This document shows, in pieces, positions 32,778-40,612 of a stretch of 42,606 nt of DNA. This stretch comes from Bacillus sp. FJAT-27251 (GTDB lineage Bacteria > Bacillota > Bacilli > Bacillales > Cytobacillaceae): positions 2,720,392 to 2,762,997 of the forward strand of contig NZ_LIGG01000001.1 in the NCBI RefSeq assembly GCF_001273925.1. The letters run 5' to 3'. Each line of letters begins with the position of its first letter. The stretch's first letter is position 1. Under the pieces are notes generated by a model. The model was not told the DNA's origin and did no database searches. It saw only the letters and a program-made list of their open reading frames with translations. The translations under genes were made by a program, and so were the position numbers.

Positions 32778-33965
32778 ATGTTAAGGCAGCTTTTAATAGA
32801 TACCACACCAAAAGGTCAAATATTATTAAACATATTTAAATTAGTTCATCAAATGGGGCCGATTTGTAAAGCAGATTTACTGTCGCATACCAGCCTAAAA
32901 TTAAGCACCTTATCGAGGAATGTTGATGAACTGGTAAGAAGAGGGGTTCTTCGTGAGTCAGGAATAGCAGAGATTGATAGGGGAAGACCACCCGTGTTAT
33001 ACGAAATAGACCGAAAATGCGGCTTCATCATAGGTATAAGTATAACCCGGACAAATACAAGTATAGTTCTTCTGGATCTTCATTATCATCCAGTAGAACA
33101 TGAATCCTTTGTTATGACATCCCTGCATACTCCCGACTTTGTCTTAAGTAAGATTGAAAATATCATCGAGAATTTTTTAATTAGGAACGGTCTCGAAATA
33201 GACCAATTGCTTGGAATCGGAATTGCTTCCGTAGGAAAGCTTGATAAAGAAAATGGGGTAATCGTAAAACATGGAGATTCCTACCTTGATTGGATAGATA
33301 TACCTGTTGTAGAAAGGCTCAAAAAGAAGTTCGCTGTTAAAATTTTGCTGGAAAACGTTCCTAATGCAGCTCTGTTAGGCGAATATAGGTATTCGAAGCC
33401 CCTTGAGAAAAACATTCTTTATTGGATTATAGGCGGTTGGGGAATCGGTTGTGGAATCATGACGGATGGCCAGATTCTTGATAGTAAACAGGTTGATATA
33501 GATGGCTATAACCATATGATCATCGATATCAATGGGAGGCAGTGTTCTTGCGGGCGCAAAGGGTGCTTAATTACTTATGCTTCTCCGTACCATATCTTTG
33601 AATTGCAAAAAAGGGATTCATCCATAAATTTTAACCCAGACAAACTATCCACAGTTCCGATTCACGATTTGATGGAATTCTTAAAACAAGGAGACCGCTT
33701 AACCGATAAAATTGTCATGGAGTCTGCCCATTATTTAGGTGTAGGAATATCTAATATAGCAAATATCTTTCAATCTGAAATGATCATAATAAATGGTCCC
33801 CTGCCGGACCAATACCCTAATTTTTTTAATAGAATGCAAGAGACGATTGTAGATAATTTAATCCAGGATAAGAAAATCAAGTTTAGTCAGGGTGCTTTAA
33901 AAAAAGATGCAACAGCCATTGGAGCTGCAATGTATATACTGGATTCATATTTATCGAATGATTAA
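32778..33965 (+). CDS. ROK-family transcriptional repressor
   Basis: 395-aa regulator of the NagC/XylR/Mlc type. An N-terminal winged helix (about 15-75, KADLLSHTSLKLSTLSRNVDEL) is followed by a ROK domain. The zinc site is present: H246 and CSCGRKGC at 256-263. The kinase active-site aspartate normally found in END(A)N is replaced (ENVPNAALLGE), and the N-terminal phosphate loop is not kinase-like, so this is a non-catalytic repressor. It faces in the same direction as the aromatic cluster, 398 bases upstream, and a palindrome core is shared by both control regions. ROK repressors usually bind sugars; an aromatic or organic-acid effector would be unusual. Confidence 0.9.
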   Translation: MLRQLLIDTTPKGQILLNIFKLVHQMGPICKADLLSHTSLKLSTLSRNVDELVRRGVLRESGIAEIDRGRPPVLYEIDRKCGFIIGISITRTNTSIVLLDLHYHPVEHESFVMTSLHTPDFVLSKIENIIENFLIRNGLEIDQLLGIGIASVGKLDKENGVIVKHGDSYLDWIDIPVVERLKKKFAVKILLENVPNAALLGEYRYSKPLEKNILYWIIGGWGIGCGIMTDGQILDSKQVDIDGYNHMIIDINGRQCSCGRKGCLITYASPYHIFELQKRDSSINFNPDKLSTVPIHDLMEFLKQGDRLTDKIVMESAHYLGVGISNIANIFQSEMIIINGPLPDQYPNFFNRMQETIVDNLIQDKKIKFSQGALKKDATAIGAAMYILDSYLSND

Positions 33966-34191
33966 TATTTGGCAAAAATTGAGCAGCAGATAAACTTTTT
34001 GGGATTCGTTATCAGTTTTTTTAATTTTGTTTAGCAGGTATTAGTAAAGTACCATTGTTGGTTGCAATCATAATTTGTTAACGGATCCTGAAAGAAAAAA
34101 GACTTTCCATAGAAATTATCGTTTTTTATCGTAGAAGCTCTATATTTTTTCAGTTTTTTCATATTTTCCAAAATTAATATTAAATGAATTA

Positions 34192-34219
34192 TTGCAAAAT
34201 TGATAAAAATGTGTATACT
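34192..34219 (+). promoter_or_regulatory. Probable sigma-A promoter of the homogentisate cluster
   Basis: TTGCAA at 34192 and TATACT at 34214 are spaced 16 bases. Two palindromes follow immediately downstream, a good place for repression. The preceding stretch, from 33966, is AT-rich and shows no gene. The leader between the promoter and the first gene is about 140 bases. Confidence 0.55.
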
Positions 34220-34220
34220 C

Positions 34221-34271
34221 AACTTATATAAGTTCTTTTTTTGTTGATTTTTGTTCAATTTGAACAAAAAT
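34221..34271. promoter_or_regulatory. Two palindromic operators before the homogentisate cluster
   Basis: AACTTATATAAGTT (34221-34234) is a perfect 14-bp palindrome beginning 2 bases after the -10 box. A 25-bp perfect palindrome with half-site ATTTTTGTTCAA (34247-34258 and 34260-34271) follows. The second resembles operators of XylR-type ROK repressors (TTTGTT...AACAAA) and shares its 11-base centre with the palindrome before the ROK gene. Confidence 0.65.
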
Positions 34272-34363
34272 GATGAGGTGAACTGGAATCAAAGAACGAA
34301 ATAGGAGTTTTTATCTTAAAAACGAAAATAAGAACGGGATAAAAGCGTTAGGGGGCGGAAGGC

Positions 34364-35329
34364 ATGAAAAGTAGTCTAAAGGAATTTTTAAATGAATTAA
34401 TTGATTATGCGGGTCTATTTCCACCCACAAAATTACCCTTAGATAAGGCGGTTTCAAACTATGCGAAATATCAGGGAGATAGCGAAGCATGGATGCTCGG
34501 TCCTTTTGTCATTTCAATACCAAATCTCCATGAACTAGATCATTATACCTCCTTGTTTTCAAAAGATGATCCTCTTCGAGTATCAGTTACTGGAAACAGA
34601 TACCGCAGTGAAGAGGAGGTTTTAAAAGGACTAAATTCTACCTTGAACGAAATTGAAGCTTTTCGGAAAAAACATAGGGAATTAGTTAAAGTTGAGGCTT
34701 TAGAAATCCCTTTGCCGCCATTTCCTTTTAGTCAGGAGCTTTTAGAGGAAATAGCTGAAAAAACCTCTGCAAATAACCTTCAAGTGTTTTGTGAAGCCAC
34801 ACAAGAATTGGAAAACCAGGCGTGGGAAGAAATCCTAATGAATACATTGGATGCTATTAAAGTACATAACGCAGGCAGTCAGAATTTGCTCTTATTTAAA
34901 TTGCGTACTGGGGGCGTTGCCCAAGAAATGATCCCATCACCTAAACAAGTGGCAATTGCATTGGCAGGGTGCCGGGATCGGGTTATCCCAATGAAATTTA
35001 CTGCTGGTCTTCATCATCCGTTTAGGATGTATCGGACGGAAGTGGGTGCCAGGATGCATGGGTTTGTCAATGTTTTTACCGCTGGAATGTTTGCTAATGT
35101 ACACCAATTGGATGTAGAAAGAATCACTGAAATACTTTGCGATATGGAGCCAGGGAATTTTTCCTTTAATGAGACAGGCATTACATGGAAGGACTTGGAG
35201 ATTCGCAAATCTGATATCTCCAAGTTAAGAAAAAATAGGTTCTATTCTTTTGGTTGTTGCAGTTTTGATGTTCCGCGTGATGATTTGCGGGAACTTGGAA
35301 TTCTTGGTGAGAAGGAAGTTTATCAATAG
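34364..35329 (+). CDS. Conserved uncharacterised protein, first gene of the homogentisate cluster
   Basis: 321-aa soluble protein without signal peptide or membrane helix. I recognise no named domain. The strongest-looking motifs are DYAGLFPPTKLPLDKAV (14-30), AWMLGPFVI (42-50), FKLRTGG (178-184), KFTAGLHHPFR (211-221), MHGFVNVF (231-238) and FGCCSFDVPRDDL (296-308). I recall similar proteins as unnamed conserved hypotheticals in other bacteria. The paired histidines and regularly placed basic residues at strand ends are compatible with a barrel-type enzyme, but this is inference. It is the leading gene of a cluster with fumarylacetoacetase and homogentisate dioxygenase and without a maleylacetoacetate isomerase. 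The ATG at 34364 has GGGGGCGGAAGG upstream. Confidence 0.85.
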   Translation: MKSSLKEFLNELIDYAGLFPPTKLPLDKAVSNYAKYQGDSEAWMLGPFVISIPNLHELDHYTSLFSKDDPLRVSVTGNRYRSEEEVLKGLNSTLNEIEAFRKKHRELVKVEALEIPLPPFPFSQELLEEIAEKTSANNLQVFCEATQELENQAWEEILMNTLDAIKVHNAGSQNLLLFKLRTGGVAQEMIPSPKQVAIALAGCRDRVIPMKFTAGLHHPFRMYRTEVGARMHGFVNVFTAGMFANVHQLDVERITEILCDMEPGNFSFNETGITWKDLEIRKSDISKLRKNRFYSFGCCSFDVPRDDLRELGILGEKEVYQ

Positions 35330-35379
35330 AAAGGATCATTTGAAATTTTAAGATGCTTTTCAATTTCCCTACTCATTTC

Positions 35380-35393
35380 TGTAAGCGCCTACA
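35380..35393. promoter_or_regulatory. CcpA binding site (cre) candidate before fumarylacetoacetase
   Basis: TGTAAGCGCCTACA matches the cre consensus TGWAANCGNTNWCA at all fixed positions but one. It lies in the 114-bp gap between the first gene and the fumarylacetoacetase gene, where it could act as a roadblock or control an internal promoter. Confidence 0.45.
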
Positions 35394-35443
35394 CCCCAAA
35401 AATAGGTTTGATTAGATAATAAGAATAGATAGGAGCGATTTCA

Positions 35444-36745
35444 TTGTTGCGGTCTTTTATTGAGGTAGATTCCAAATCGCATTTTCCGATTCAAAACTTG
35501 CCTTATGGAATCTTTAGAACAAATGAAAATGAATCCCCCAGGGTTGGTGTAGCAATAGGGGAATATATTTTGGATTTAGCGGTACTAGATGAAGCTGGTC
35601 ATTTTGATGAAACTGCAGTAAAGGATAAAAATATTTTCAAACAAAAGGCATTAAATAAATTTATGGAGCTTGGCAAAGGAGCCTGGAGTGAGGTTCGCCA
35701 AGTCATCCAGCATTTATTAAGCGAAAATGTTTCCACTCTGCGAGATGATAGGGACATGCGAAATAAAGCGTTCAAAAAGCAAAAAGAAGCCGAATTGTTT
35801 CTGCCTGTAGAAATCGGTGATTATACAGATTTTTATGCATCCAAGGAACATGCCACCAATGTCGGAATCATGTTCCGTGGGAAAGAAAATGCTTTAATGC
35901 CCAATTGGACCCATCTTCCGGTAGGGTATCACGGCCGTGCAAGTTCGGTTGTACTTAGTGGGACAGATGTATTCCGGCCCCAAGGTCAGATAAAAAAACC
36001 TGATTCTCCTGAACCTGTATTTAGTCCGTCAAAACAGCTGGACTTTGAATTGGAAATGGGTTGCTTGATTGGACCAGGAAATTTACTTGGGGAACCAATC
36101 TCTGTCGAGGAGGCGGAAAATCATATTTTTGGTTTGGTATTGGTTAATGATTGGAGTGCAAGAGACATCCAGTCGTGGGAATATCAGCCGCTCGGGCCTT
36201 TTTTAGCGAAGAATTTCGCGACTTCGATTTCTCCATGGGTTGTTCCACTTGAAGCTCTAGAGCCATTTCGAGTATCAGGACCAAAGCAAGACCCCGAACC
36301 ACTGCCGTATCTGCAGTCGAATAAGGCAGGCAGCTTTGATATACAATTGGAGGTTTCCTTAAAAACAAAGAAAATGGAAAATCCCTCAAGAATTGTTTCT
36401 AGCAATTACCGTTACCTGTATTGGAGCATGAGCCAACAAATTGCCCACCATACAGTTACAGGGTGCAATCTAAATCCAGGAGACATGCTCGCGACGGGAA
36501 CTATCAGTGGATCGGATAAACAATCACGAGGAAGTTTACTAGAATTGTCCTGGCGAGGAACTGATCCCGTCCAGCTTGAGAACGGGGAACAGCGTGTGTG
36601 GTTGGAAGATGGAGATGAGTTAACAATCACTGGATGGTGCCAAGGCGAAAATTATCGGGTGGGGTTTGGTGAAGTAACAGGAAAAATTTTACCTGCCAAA
36701 GATTTGAAGATAAAGGAAGCATTAAAAGCGGCTAAACAAAGCTAA
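35444..36745 (+). CDS. fahA: Fumarylacetoacetase
   Basis: 433-aa full-length FAH, cleaving fumarylacetoacetate to fumarate and acetoacetate, the last step of homogentisate breakdown. An N-terminal domain (about 1-120) precedes the FAH catalytic domain. Metal and catalytic residues are all present: D129 and H136 in DFYASKEHATNVG, E202 and E204 in FELEMG, D236 in VNDWSARD and K256 in FLAKNFATSISPWVV. Their spacing matches the mammalian enzyme. The TTG at 35444 lies 9 bases after AGGAG. hmgA follows after 34 bases. Confidence 0.95.
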   Translation: MLRSFIEVDSKSHFPIQNLPYGIFRTNENESPRVGVAIGEYILDLAVLDEAGHFDETAVKDKNIFKQKALNKFMELGKGAWSEVRQVIQHLLSENVSTLRDDRDMRNKAFKKQKEAELFLPVEIGDYTDFYASKEHATNVGIMFRGKENALMPNWTHLPVGYHGRASSVVLSGTDVFRPQGQIKKPDSPEPVFSPSKQLDFELEMGCLIGPGNLLGEPISVEEAENHIFGLVLVNDWSARDIQSWEYQPLGPFLAKNFATSISPWVVPLEALEPFRVSGPKQDPEPLPYLQSNKAGSFDIQLEVSLKTKKMENPSRIVSSNYRYLYWSMSQQIAHHTVTGCNLNPGDMLATGTISGSDKQSRGSLLELSWRGTDPVQLENGEQRVWLEDGDELTITGWCQGENYRVGFGEVTGKILPAKDLKIKEALKAAKQS

Positions 36746-36779
36746 TCCATAAATATTTACCTTTTAGGAGGGATATCGA

Positions 36780-37937
36780 ATGCCTTATTATAAACAATTG
36801 GGAAAAATACCGAAAAAAAGACATACTGTTTTTCGAAAAGAGGATGGATCGCTTTTTAGGGAGCAAGTAATGGGAACAAAAGGGTTTTCCAGCCTTCAAT
36901 CAATTTTGTACCATCACAACCCGCCTACCAGCATGGCAGAAACAAGACTTCTGCAAAAATGCAACGACAATTACGAAGAGCAAGCAGCTCTTGCCCCTCG
37001 GCATTTTTGGACAAATCGACTTGAAAAAGAAAAGGATGCTGTTGCCGGGCGCCGCTATATTTTGGGAAATGAAGATTTAACAATCGGAACTGTAAGCCCA
37101 AAAGAGAGCATGAGTTATTTCTACCGTAACAGCGATGGAGACGAAGTCTTGTTTGTCCACTATGGATCTGGGAAAATTGAATCCATGTTTGGTACGTTAA
37201 CCTACACATCTGGAGATTACATTGTCATTCCTGTTGGAACCATTTATCGAGTGATTCCTGATTCGGATGATAATAAATTATTAGTAATAGAAACAACAAG
37301 CTGGATCACAACTCCTAAGAGATACAGAAATGAATTTGGTCAGCTATTGGAGCATAGTCCATTTTGCGAAAGGGATATTCATGGTCCTGAGGTTTTGGAA
37401 TCTCATGTGGAAGAAGGGGAATATGAGGTTCGTACAAAATCACGAGGACATATCCATTCTCATATTTATCATCATCATCCATTAGATGTTGCGGGTTGGG
37501 ATGGATACCTATTTCCTTGGAGATTTAATATAAGTGATTTTGAACCAATAACAGGAAGAATCCATCAGCCGCCACCGGTTCATCAAACCTTCGAGGGAAA
37601 TAATTTCGTCATCTGTTCGTTTGTACCGCGATTATATGATTATCACCCAGAAGCCATTCCGGCTCCATACTATCATAGCAATGTTGACAGCGATGAAGTG
37701 CTATATTATGTAGAAGGAAATTTCATGAGTAGAAAAGGAGTAGAAGAGGGTTCGATTACCCTTCATCCAGCTGGAATCCCTCATGGCCCTCACCCTGGTA
37801 AAGTCGAGGATAGTATTGGGAAGAAAGAAACGATTGAATTAGCTGTGATGATTGATACATTTCGTCCGTTGAAGGTATTTAGCGATACGCAACCAATCGA
37901 GGATCAAAACTATAAATACAGCTGGGTCTCTAAGTAA
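36780..37937 (+). CDS. hmgA: Homogentisate 1,2-dioxygenase
   Basis: 385-aa Fe(II) ring-cleaving dioxygenase, opening homogentisate to maleylacetoacetate. It is a cupin protein. The probable iron ligands are H299 and E306 in HSNVDSDE and H335 in GIPHGPHPG, with H268 in PPVHQTFEG as the likely catalytic base. It is the short form of the enzyme (about 385 rather than 440 aa in animals). The ATG at 36780 has TAGGAGGG upstream. It is co-transcribed with fumarylacetoacetase. The gene after it is separated by 220 bases with a hairpin. Confidence 0.93.
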   Translation: MPYYKQLGKIPKKRHTVFRKEDGSLFREQVMGTKGFSSLQSILYHHNPPTSMAETRLLQKCNDNYEEQAALAPRHFWTNRLEKEKDAVAGRRYILGNEDLTIGTVSPKESMSYFYRNSDGDEVLFVHYGSGKIESMFGTLTYTSGDYIVIPVGTIYRVIPDSDDNKLLVIETTSWITTPKRYRNEFGQLLEHSPFCERDIHGPEVLESHVEEGEYEVRTKSRGHIHSHIYHHHPLDVAGWDGYLFPWRFNISDFEPITGRIHQPPPVHQTFEGNNFVICSFVPRLYDYHPEAIPAPYYHSNVDSDEVLYYVEGNFMSRKGVEEGSITLHPAGIPHGPHPGKVEDSIGKKETIELAVMIDTFRPLKVFSDTQPIEDQNYKYSWVSK

Positions 37938-37961
37938 ACGCCCGTTGGCTGTGTCCTTATT

Positions 37962-37992
37962 TTCAGTGGGGGAAGGCGATTCCCCTACTGAA
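37962..37992 (+). terminator. Hairpin after hmgA, possible weak terminator
   Basis: A 13-bp stem TTCAGTGGGGGAA / TTCCCCTACTGAA (one G-U pair, 5-base loop) begins 24 bases after hmgA. Only a short, interrupted T stretch follows, so it may reduce rather than stop transcription into the hydrolase and transporter genes. Confidence 0.5.
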
Positions 37993-38157
37993 TGAAGTTT
38001 ATTTACAACACTATGTGGATTCTCGAGTAAAATTGTCCCACTATTCACAAGAGTAAAAATTCATACATTTTAAGTGGAATTCATTTTTTCATTTATTTAT
38101 TACTATAAAGATAGTGAGAATGATAGAAAAATAATCATTTGCAAAGGGGTTTTATTT

Positions 38158-39012
38158 ATGGAAAAGATTACGGTTACGATGACAGGGACAGGCAGCCCAC
38201 GGCCAGAAATTAATCGGTCTGGTCCATCTCAGGTTTTGTCGATTGGTGATACACATATATTAATAGATTGTGGTGAAAATGTTGTAAGGCAAATTCAAAA
38301 AGCGCAAATTCCTCTTCATCAAATCAATTATCTATTCATGACACATCTCCATGCCGATCATTTATATGGCTATGGTCATTTCTTAGTCGCAGGATGGGGA
38401 AGTGGGAGAAAGGAACTAACTGTTGTAGGTCCAAAAGGGACAAAGAAGTTTCATGAACAAATGCTGGAAATCTTCAAAGATGATATCGGATATCGAACAT
38501 CTCTTGGCTTTTCACCAGCAGGAATTATGGATGTACGAGTAATTGAGGTTGACGAGCCAGGTCAAATTGAATTAATTAATCTCCCCGCGACAGTAACAGC
38601 GGCTAACATGATCCATAACGTACCTACCTTTGCTTATCGTTTTCAAATTGGATCACAAGCGGTTGTCATTTCGGGTGATACAGCGCCAACGGATGAATTA
38701 GTAAAATTATCACAAGGTGCGGACATTTTGATTCAGGATGCATGCTTGACCACTACCTCCATGTATAACACGACGACCAGGCCAGAGATGAAAAAAGTGT
38801 GGGAAAACCTGCAAAAGGAACATTGTACTCCTAAAGAAGCAGCAGAAACAGCACAAAATGCCGGAGTAAAACAGTTGATCTTAACTCACTTTTTACCGGA
38901 AATTGACATAGATGAGATTTACCGGGAAGCTTCTGAAATATTTTCTGGCATAGTCGTCGTTCCTAACGATTTAGATGTCGTGAGCATTGAAATGGCAGCA
39001 GTTAAAAGCTAA
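38158..39012 (+). CDS. Metallo-beta-lactamase-fold hydrolase (RNase Z-like)
   Basis: 284-aa protein of the MBL fold. The zinc motif is complete: H63, H65, D67 and H68 in MTHLHADHLYG, a later SGDTAPTDEL aspartate and a C-terminal LTHFLPE histidine. The sequence resembles the RNase Z/ElaC side of the superfamily, but the gene context, between homogentisate degradation genes and a solute transporter, points to a small-molecule ester, lactone or thioester substrate. The ATG at 38158 is chosen because AAAGGGG lies 8 bases upstream; the frame is open to 38074. tctC follows after 29 bases. Confidence 0.88.
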   Translation: MEKITVTMTGTGSPRPEINRSGPSQVLSIGDTHILIDCGENVVRQIQKAQIPLHQINYLFMTHLHADHLYGYGHFLVAGWGSGRKELTVVGPKGTKKFHEQMLEIFKDDIGYRTSLGFSPAGIMDVRVIEVDEPGQIELINLPATVTAANMIHNVPTFAYRFQIGSQAVVISGDTAPTDELVKLSQGADILIQDACLTTTSMYNTTTRPEMKKVWENLQKEHCTPKEAAETAQNAGVKQLILTHFLPEIDIDEIYREASEIFSGIVVVPNDLDVVSIEMAAVKS

Positions 39013-39041
39013 TAAACCAACTATAAAAAAGGAGAAAATCA

Positions 39042-40061
39042 ATGAAACGAATAAAGTTGTTATCCTTTACTATCCTATTTTTGTTAAGTGTTGTAATAGC
39101 CGGGTGTAGTTCTACTTCGGCAAAAAACCAGGAAGGAGATTCACTTAATTTCCCTAAAAAACCTATTAATATAGTGGTTCCATTTGCTGCTGGGGGCGGC
39201 ATGGATACGCTTGCCAGAGGGTTGTCAGATCGCGCGAAGGACCATTTAGGTCAATCGATGGTTGTTGTTAACCGAGATGGAGCCAGCGGGACGATTGCAG
39301 TGGCGGAGGCTGTAAAGGCGAGTCCGGATGGATATAATCTCATTCTTGCTCCTTCTGCTGTATTCACTTCCCAGCCATTTATGAGAGATGTAGCCTATAA
39401 ACTTGATGATTTTAAAATGCTGGCTAATGTTGTTTACAAGCCGGCAGTATTAGTTGCTAATATTGATAGTCCATATAACTCAATCAAAGATGTTGTGGAT
39501 GAAGCGAATGATAGTGGGAAGGTTTTTAAGGTAGGTCATACAGGGGTTGGAACTCCAGCATATCTTGCACAAGAAACATTGTTTGATAGCTTAGATATTC
39601 CTTCTGAAGATGTTCCTTTTAAGGGGAATAATCCGAATATCACGGCATTATTAGGAGGTCATATCGACCTGTCTGTTGCTTATTCCGATGAAGTATTTCA
39701 GTATGTGAATGATAAAAAGTTAAAGATTCTAGGTGTGTTTACCCCAGAATCTTTTGATCAAATTCCAGATGCTCCAACCATTGCTGAAGAGGTACAAAAA
39801 GCTGGTTTCAATTACGAATATAAAGATATACCATTTGTTACTTCTATTTTCGTCATGACGCCAAAGGATACGCCTGACGAAATCGCTCAATATTTAGAAG
39901 AGAAGTTTATTGAGATGGCTAATGACCCTAAGTTTCAGGAATTTGGCTCAAAGTCGCATATCCCGATTGAAGTTTTTGGCGGTAAACAAGTCATGGAATA
40001 CTTAGAAAAAGAAGAGGCGATCTTTAAAGAGCTTATAAATAAATTTGGAATTGGGAAGTAA
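39042..40061 (+). CDS. tctC: TctC-type solute-binding lipoprotein
   Basis: 339-aa extracytoplasmic binding protein of the tripartite tricarboxylate transporter (TTT) family. The signal peptide ends in a lipobox with C22 (VVIAGCSS). The family body starts KPINIVVPFAAGGGMDTLAR and includes the second conserved loop region VGHTGVGTPAYLAQE. It captures a carboxylate, possibly an aromatic or phenylacetate-type acid given the cluster, for the TctBA membrane pair. A hairpin separates it from tctB. Confidence 0.93.
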   Translation: MKRIKLLSFTILFLLSVVIAGCSSTSAKNQEGDSLNFPKKPINIVVPFAAGGGMDTLARGLSDRAKDHLGQSMVVVNRDGASGTIAVAEAVKASPDGYNLILAPSAVFTSQPFMRDVAYKLDDFKMLANVVYKPAVLVANIDSPYNSIKDVVDEANDSGKVFKVGHTGVGTPAYLAQETLFDSLDIPSEDVPFKGNNPNITALLGGHIDLSVAYSDEVFQYVNDKKLKILGVFTPESFDQIPDAPTIAEEVQKAGFNYEYKDIPFVTSIFVMTPKDTPDEIAQYLEEKFIEMANDPKFQEFGSKSHIPIEVFGGKQVMEYLEKEEAIFKELINKFGIGK

Positions 40062-40076
40062 GCGGAACGAAAGATG

Positions 40077-40098
40077 ACTGCCGAGTTTTCTCGGCAGT
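40077..40098 (+). other. Intercistronic hairpin between tctC and tctB
   Basis: Perfect 9-bp stem ACTGCCGAG / CTCGGCAGT with a TTTT loop, 15 bases after tctC and without a T run. Such hairpins commonly let the binding-protein gene be expressed above the membrane components. Confidence 0.7.
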
Positions 40099-40120
40099 TC
40101 TACTTGTAGAGGAGGATATT

Positions 40121-40600
40121 ATGTCAAATAAGTTGAATCATTCACTCCCATCACTATTCATGGCTGTTTTTGGAGTTTTATTGATCATTATTATTCCTTT
40201 TCAAATTGACGAAGTTCAAATATCGATGATGGGTCCCCGTTTTTTTCCATACTTCCTTTCAATCATGGTTGTTCTATTAAGCATTCTTTCATTTGCAGCA
40301 GAGTTTAAAAAACAAAAAAGGACGGAAGAAAGAAGTCAGCCAGTTGAAGCCGGAAGAATGGAAAAGAAGTACTATTGGCGTGTTTTTCTAATTTTTATTA
40401 GTTTAGTTGCGTGGATTTATATTGTTCCAATTCTAGGGTTTATTCTTACGACCGTTATTTTTATCGCGCTTGTGATGTTGATTATAGGAAGCCGTAAATG
40501 GAGACAAATACTGCTTGTTCCTACTCTATTTACACTCTTTATCTATTATGTATTCAAAATGTTATTTTATGTACCACTTCCAGAAGGATTCTTTTATTAA
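40121..40600 (+). CDS. tctB: TctB-type small membrane subunit
   Basis: 159-aa membrane protein with four predicted helices (about 10-28, 38-55, 85-105 and 107-150 containing two close segments). This is the poorly conserved small subunit of TTT transporters. The GPRFFPYFLSIMVVLLSIL motif after the first helix is typical of the family. It lies between tctC and tctA, with a GAGGAGG site and a 12-base gap to tctA. Confidence 0.9.
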   Translation: MSNKLNHSLPSLFMAVFGVLLIIIIPFQIDEVQISMMGPRFFPYFLSIMVVLLSILSFAAEFKKQKRTEERSQPVEAGRMEKKYYWRVFLIFISLVAWIYIVPILGFILTTVIFIALVMLIIGSRKWRQILLVPTLFTLFIYYVFKMLFYVPLPEGFFY

Positions 40601-40612
40601 GGGGGGGAACAA

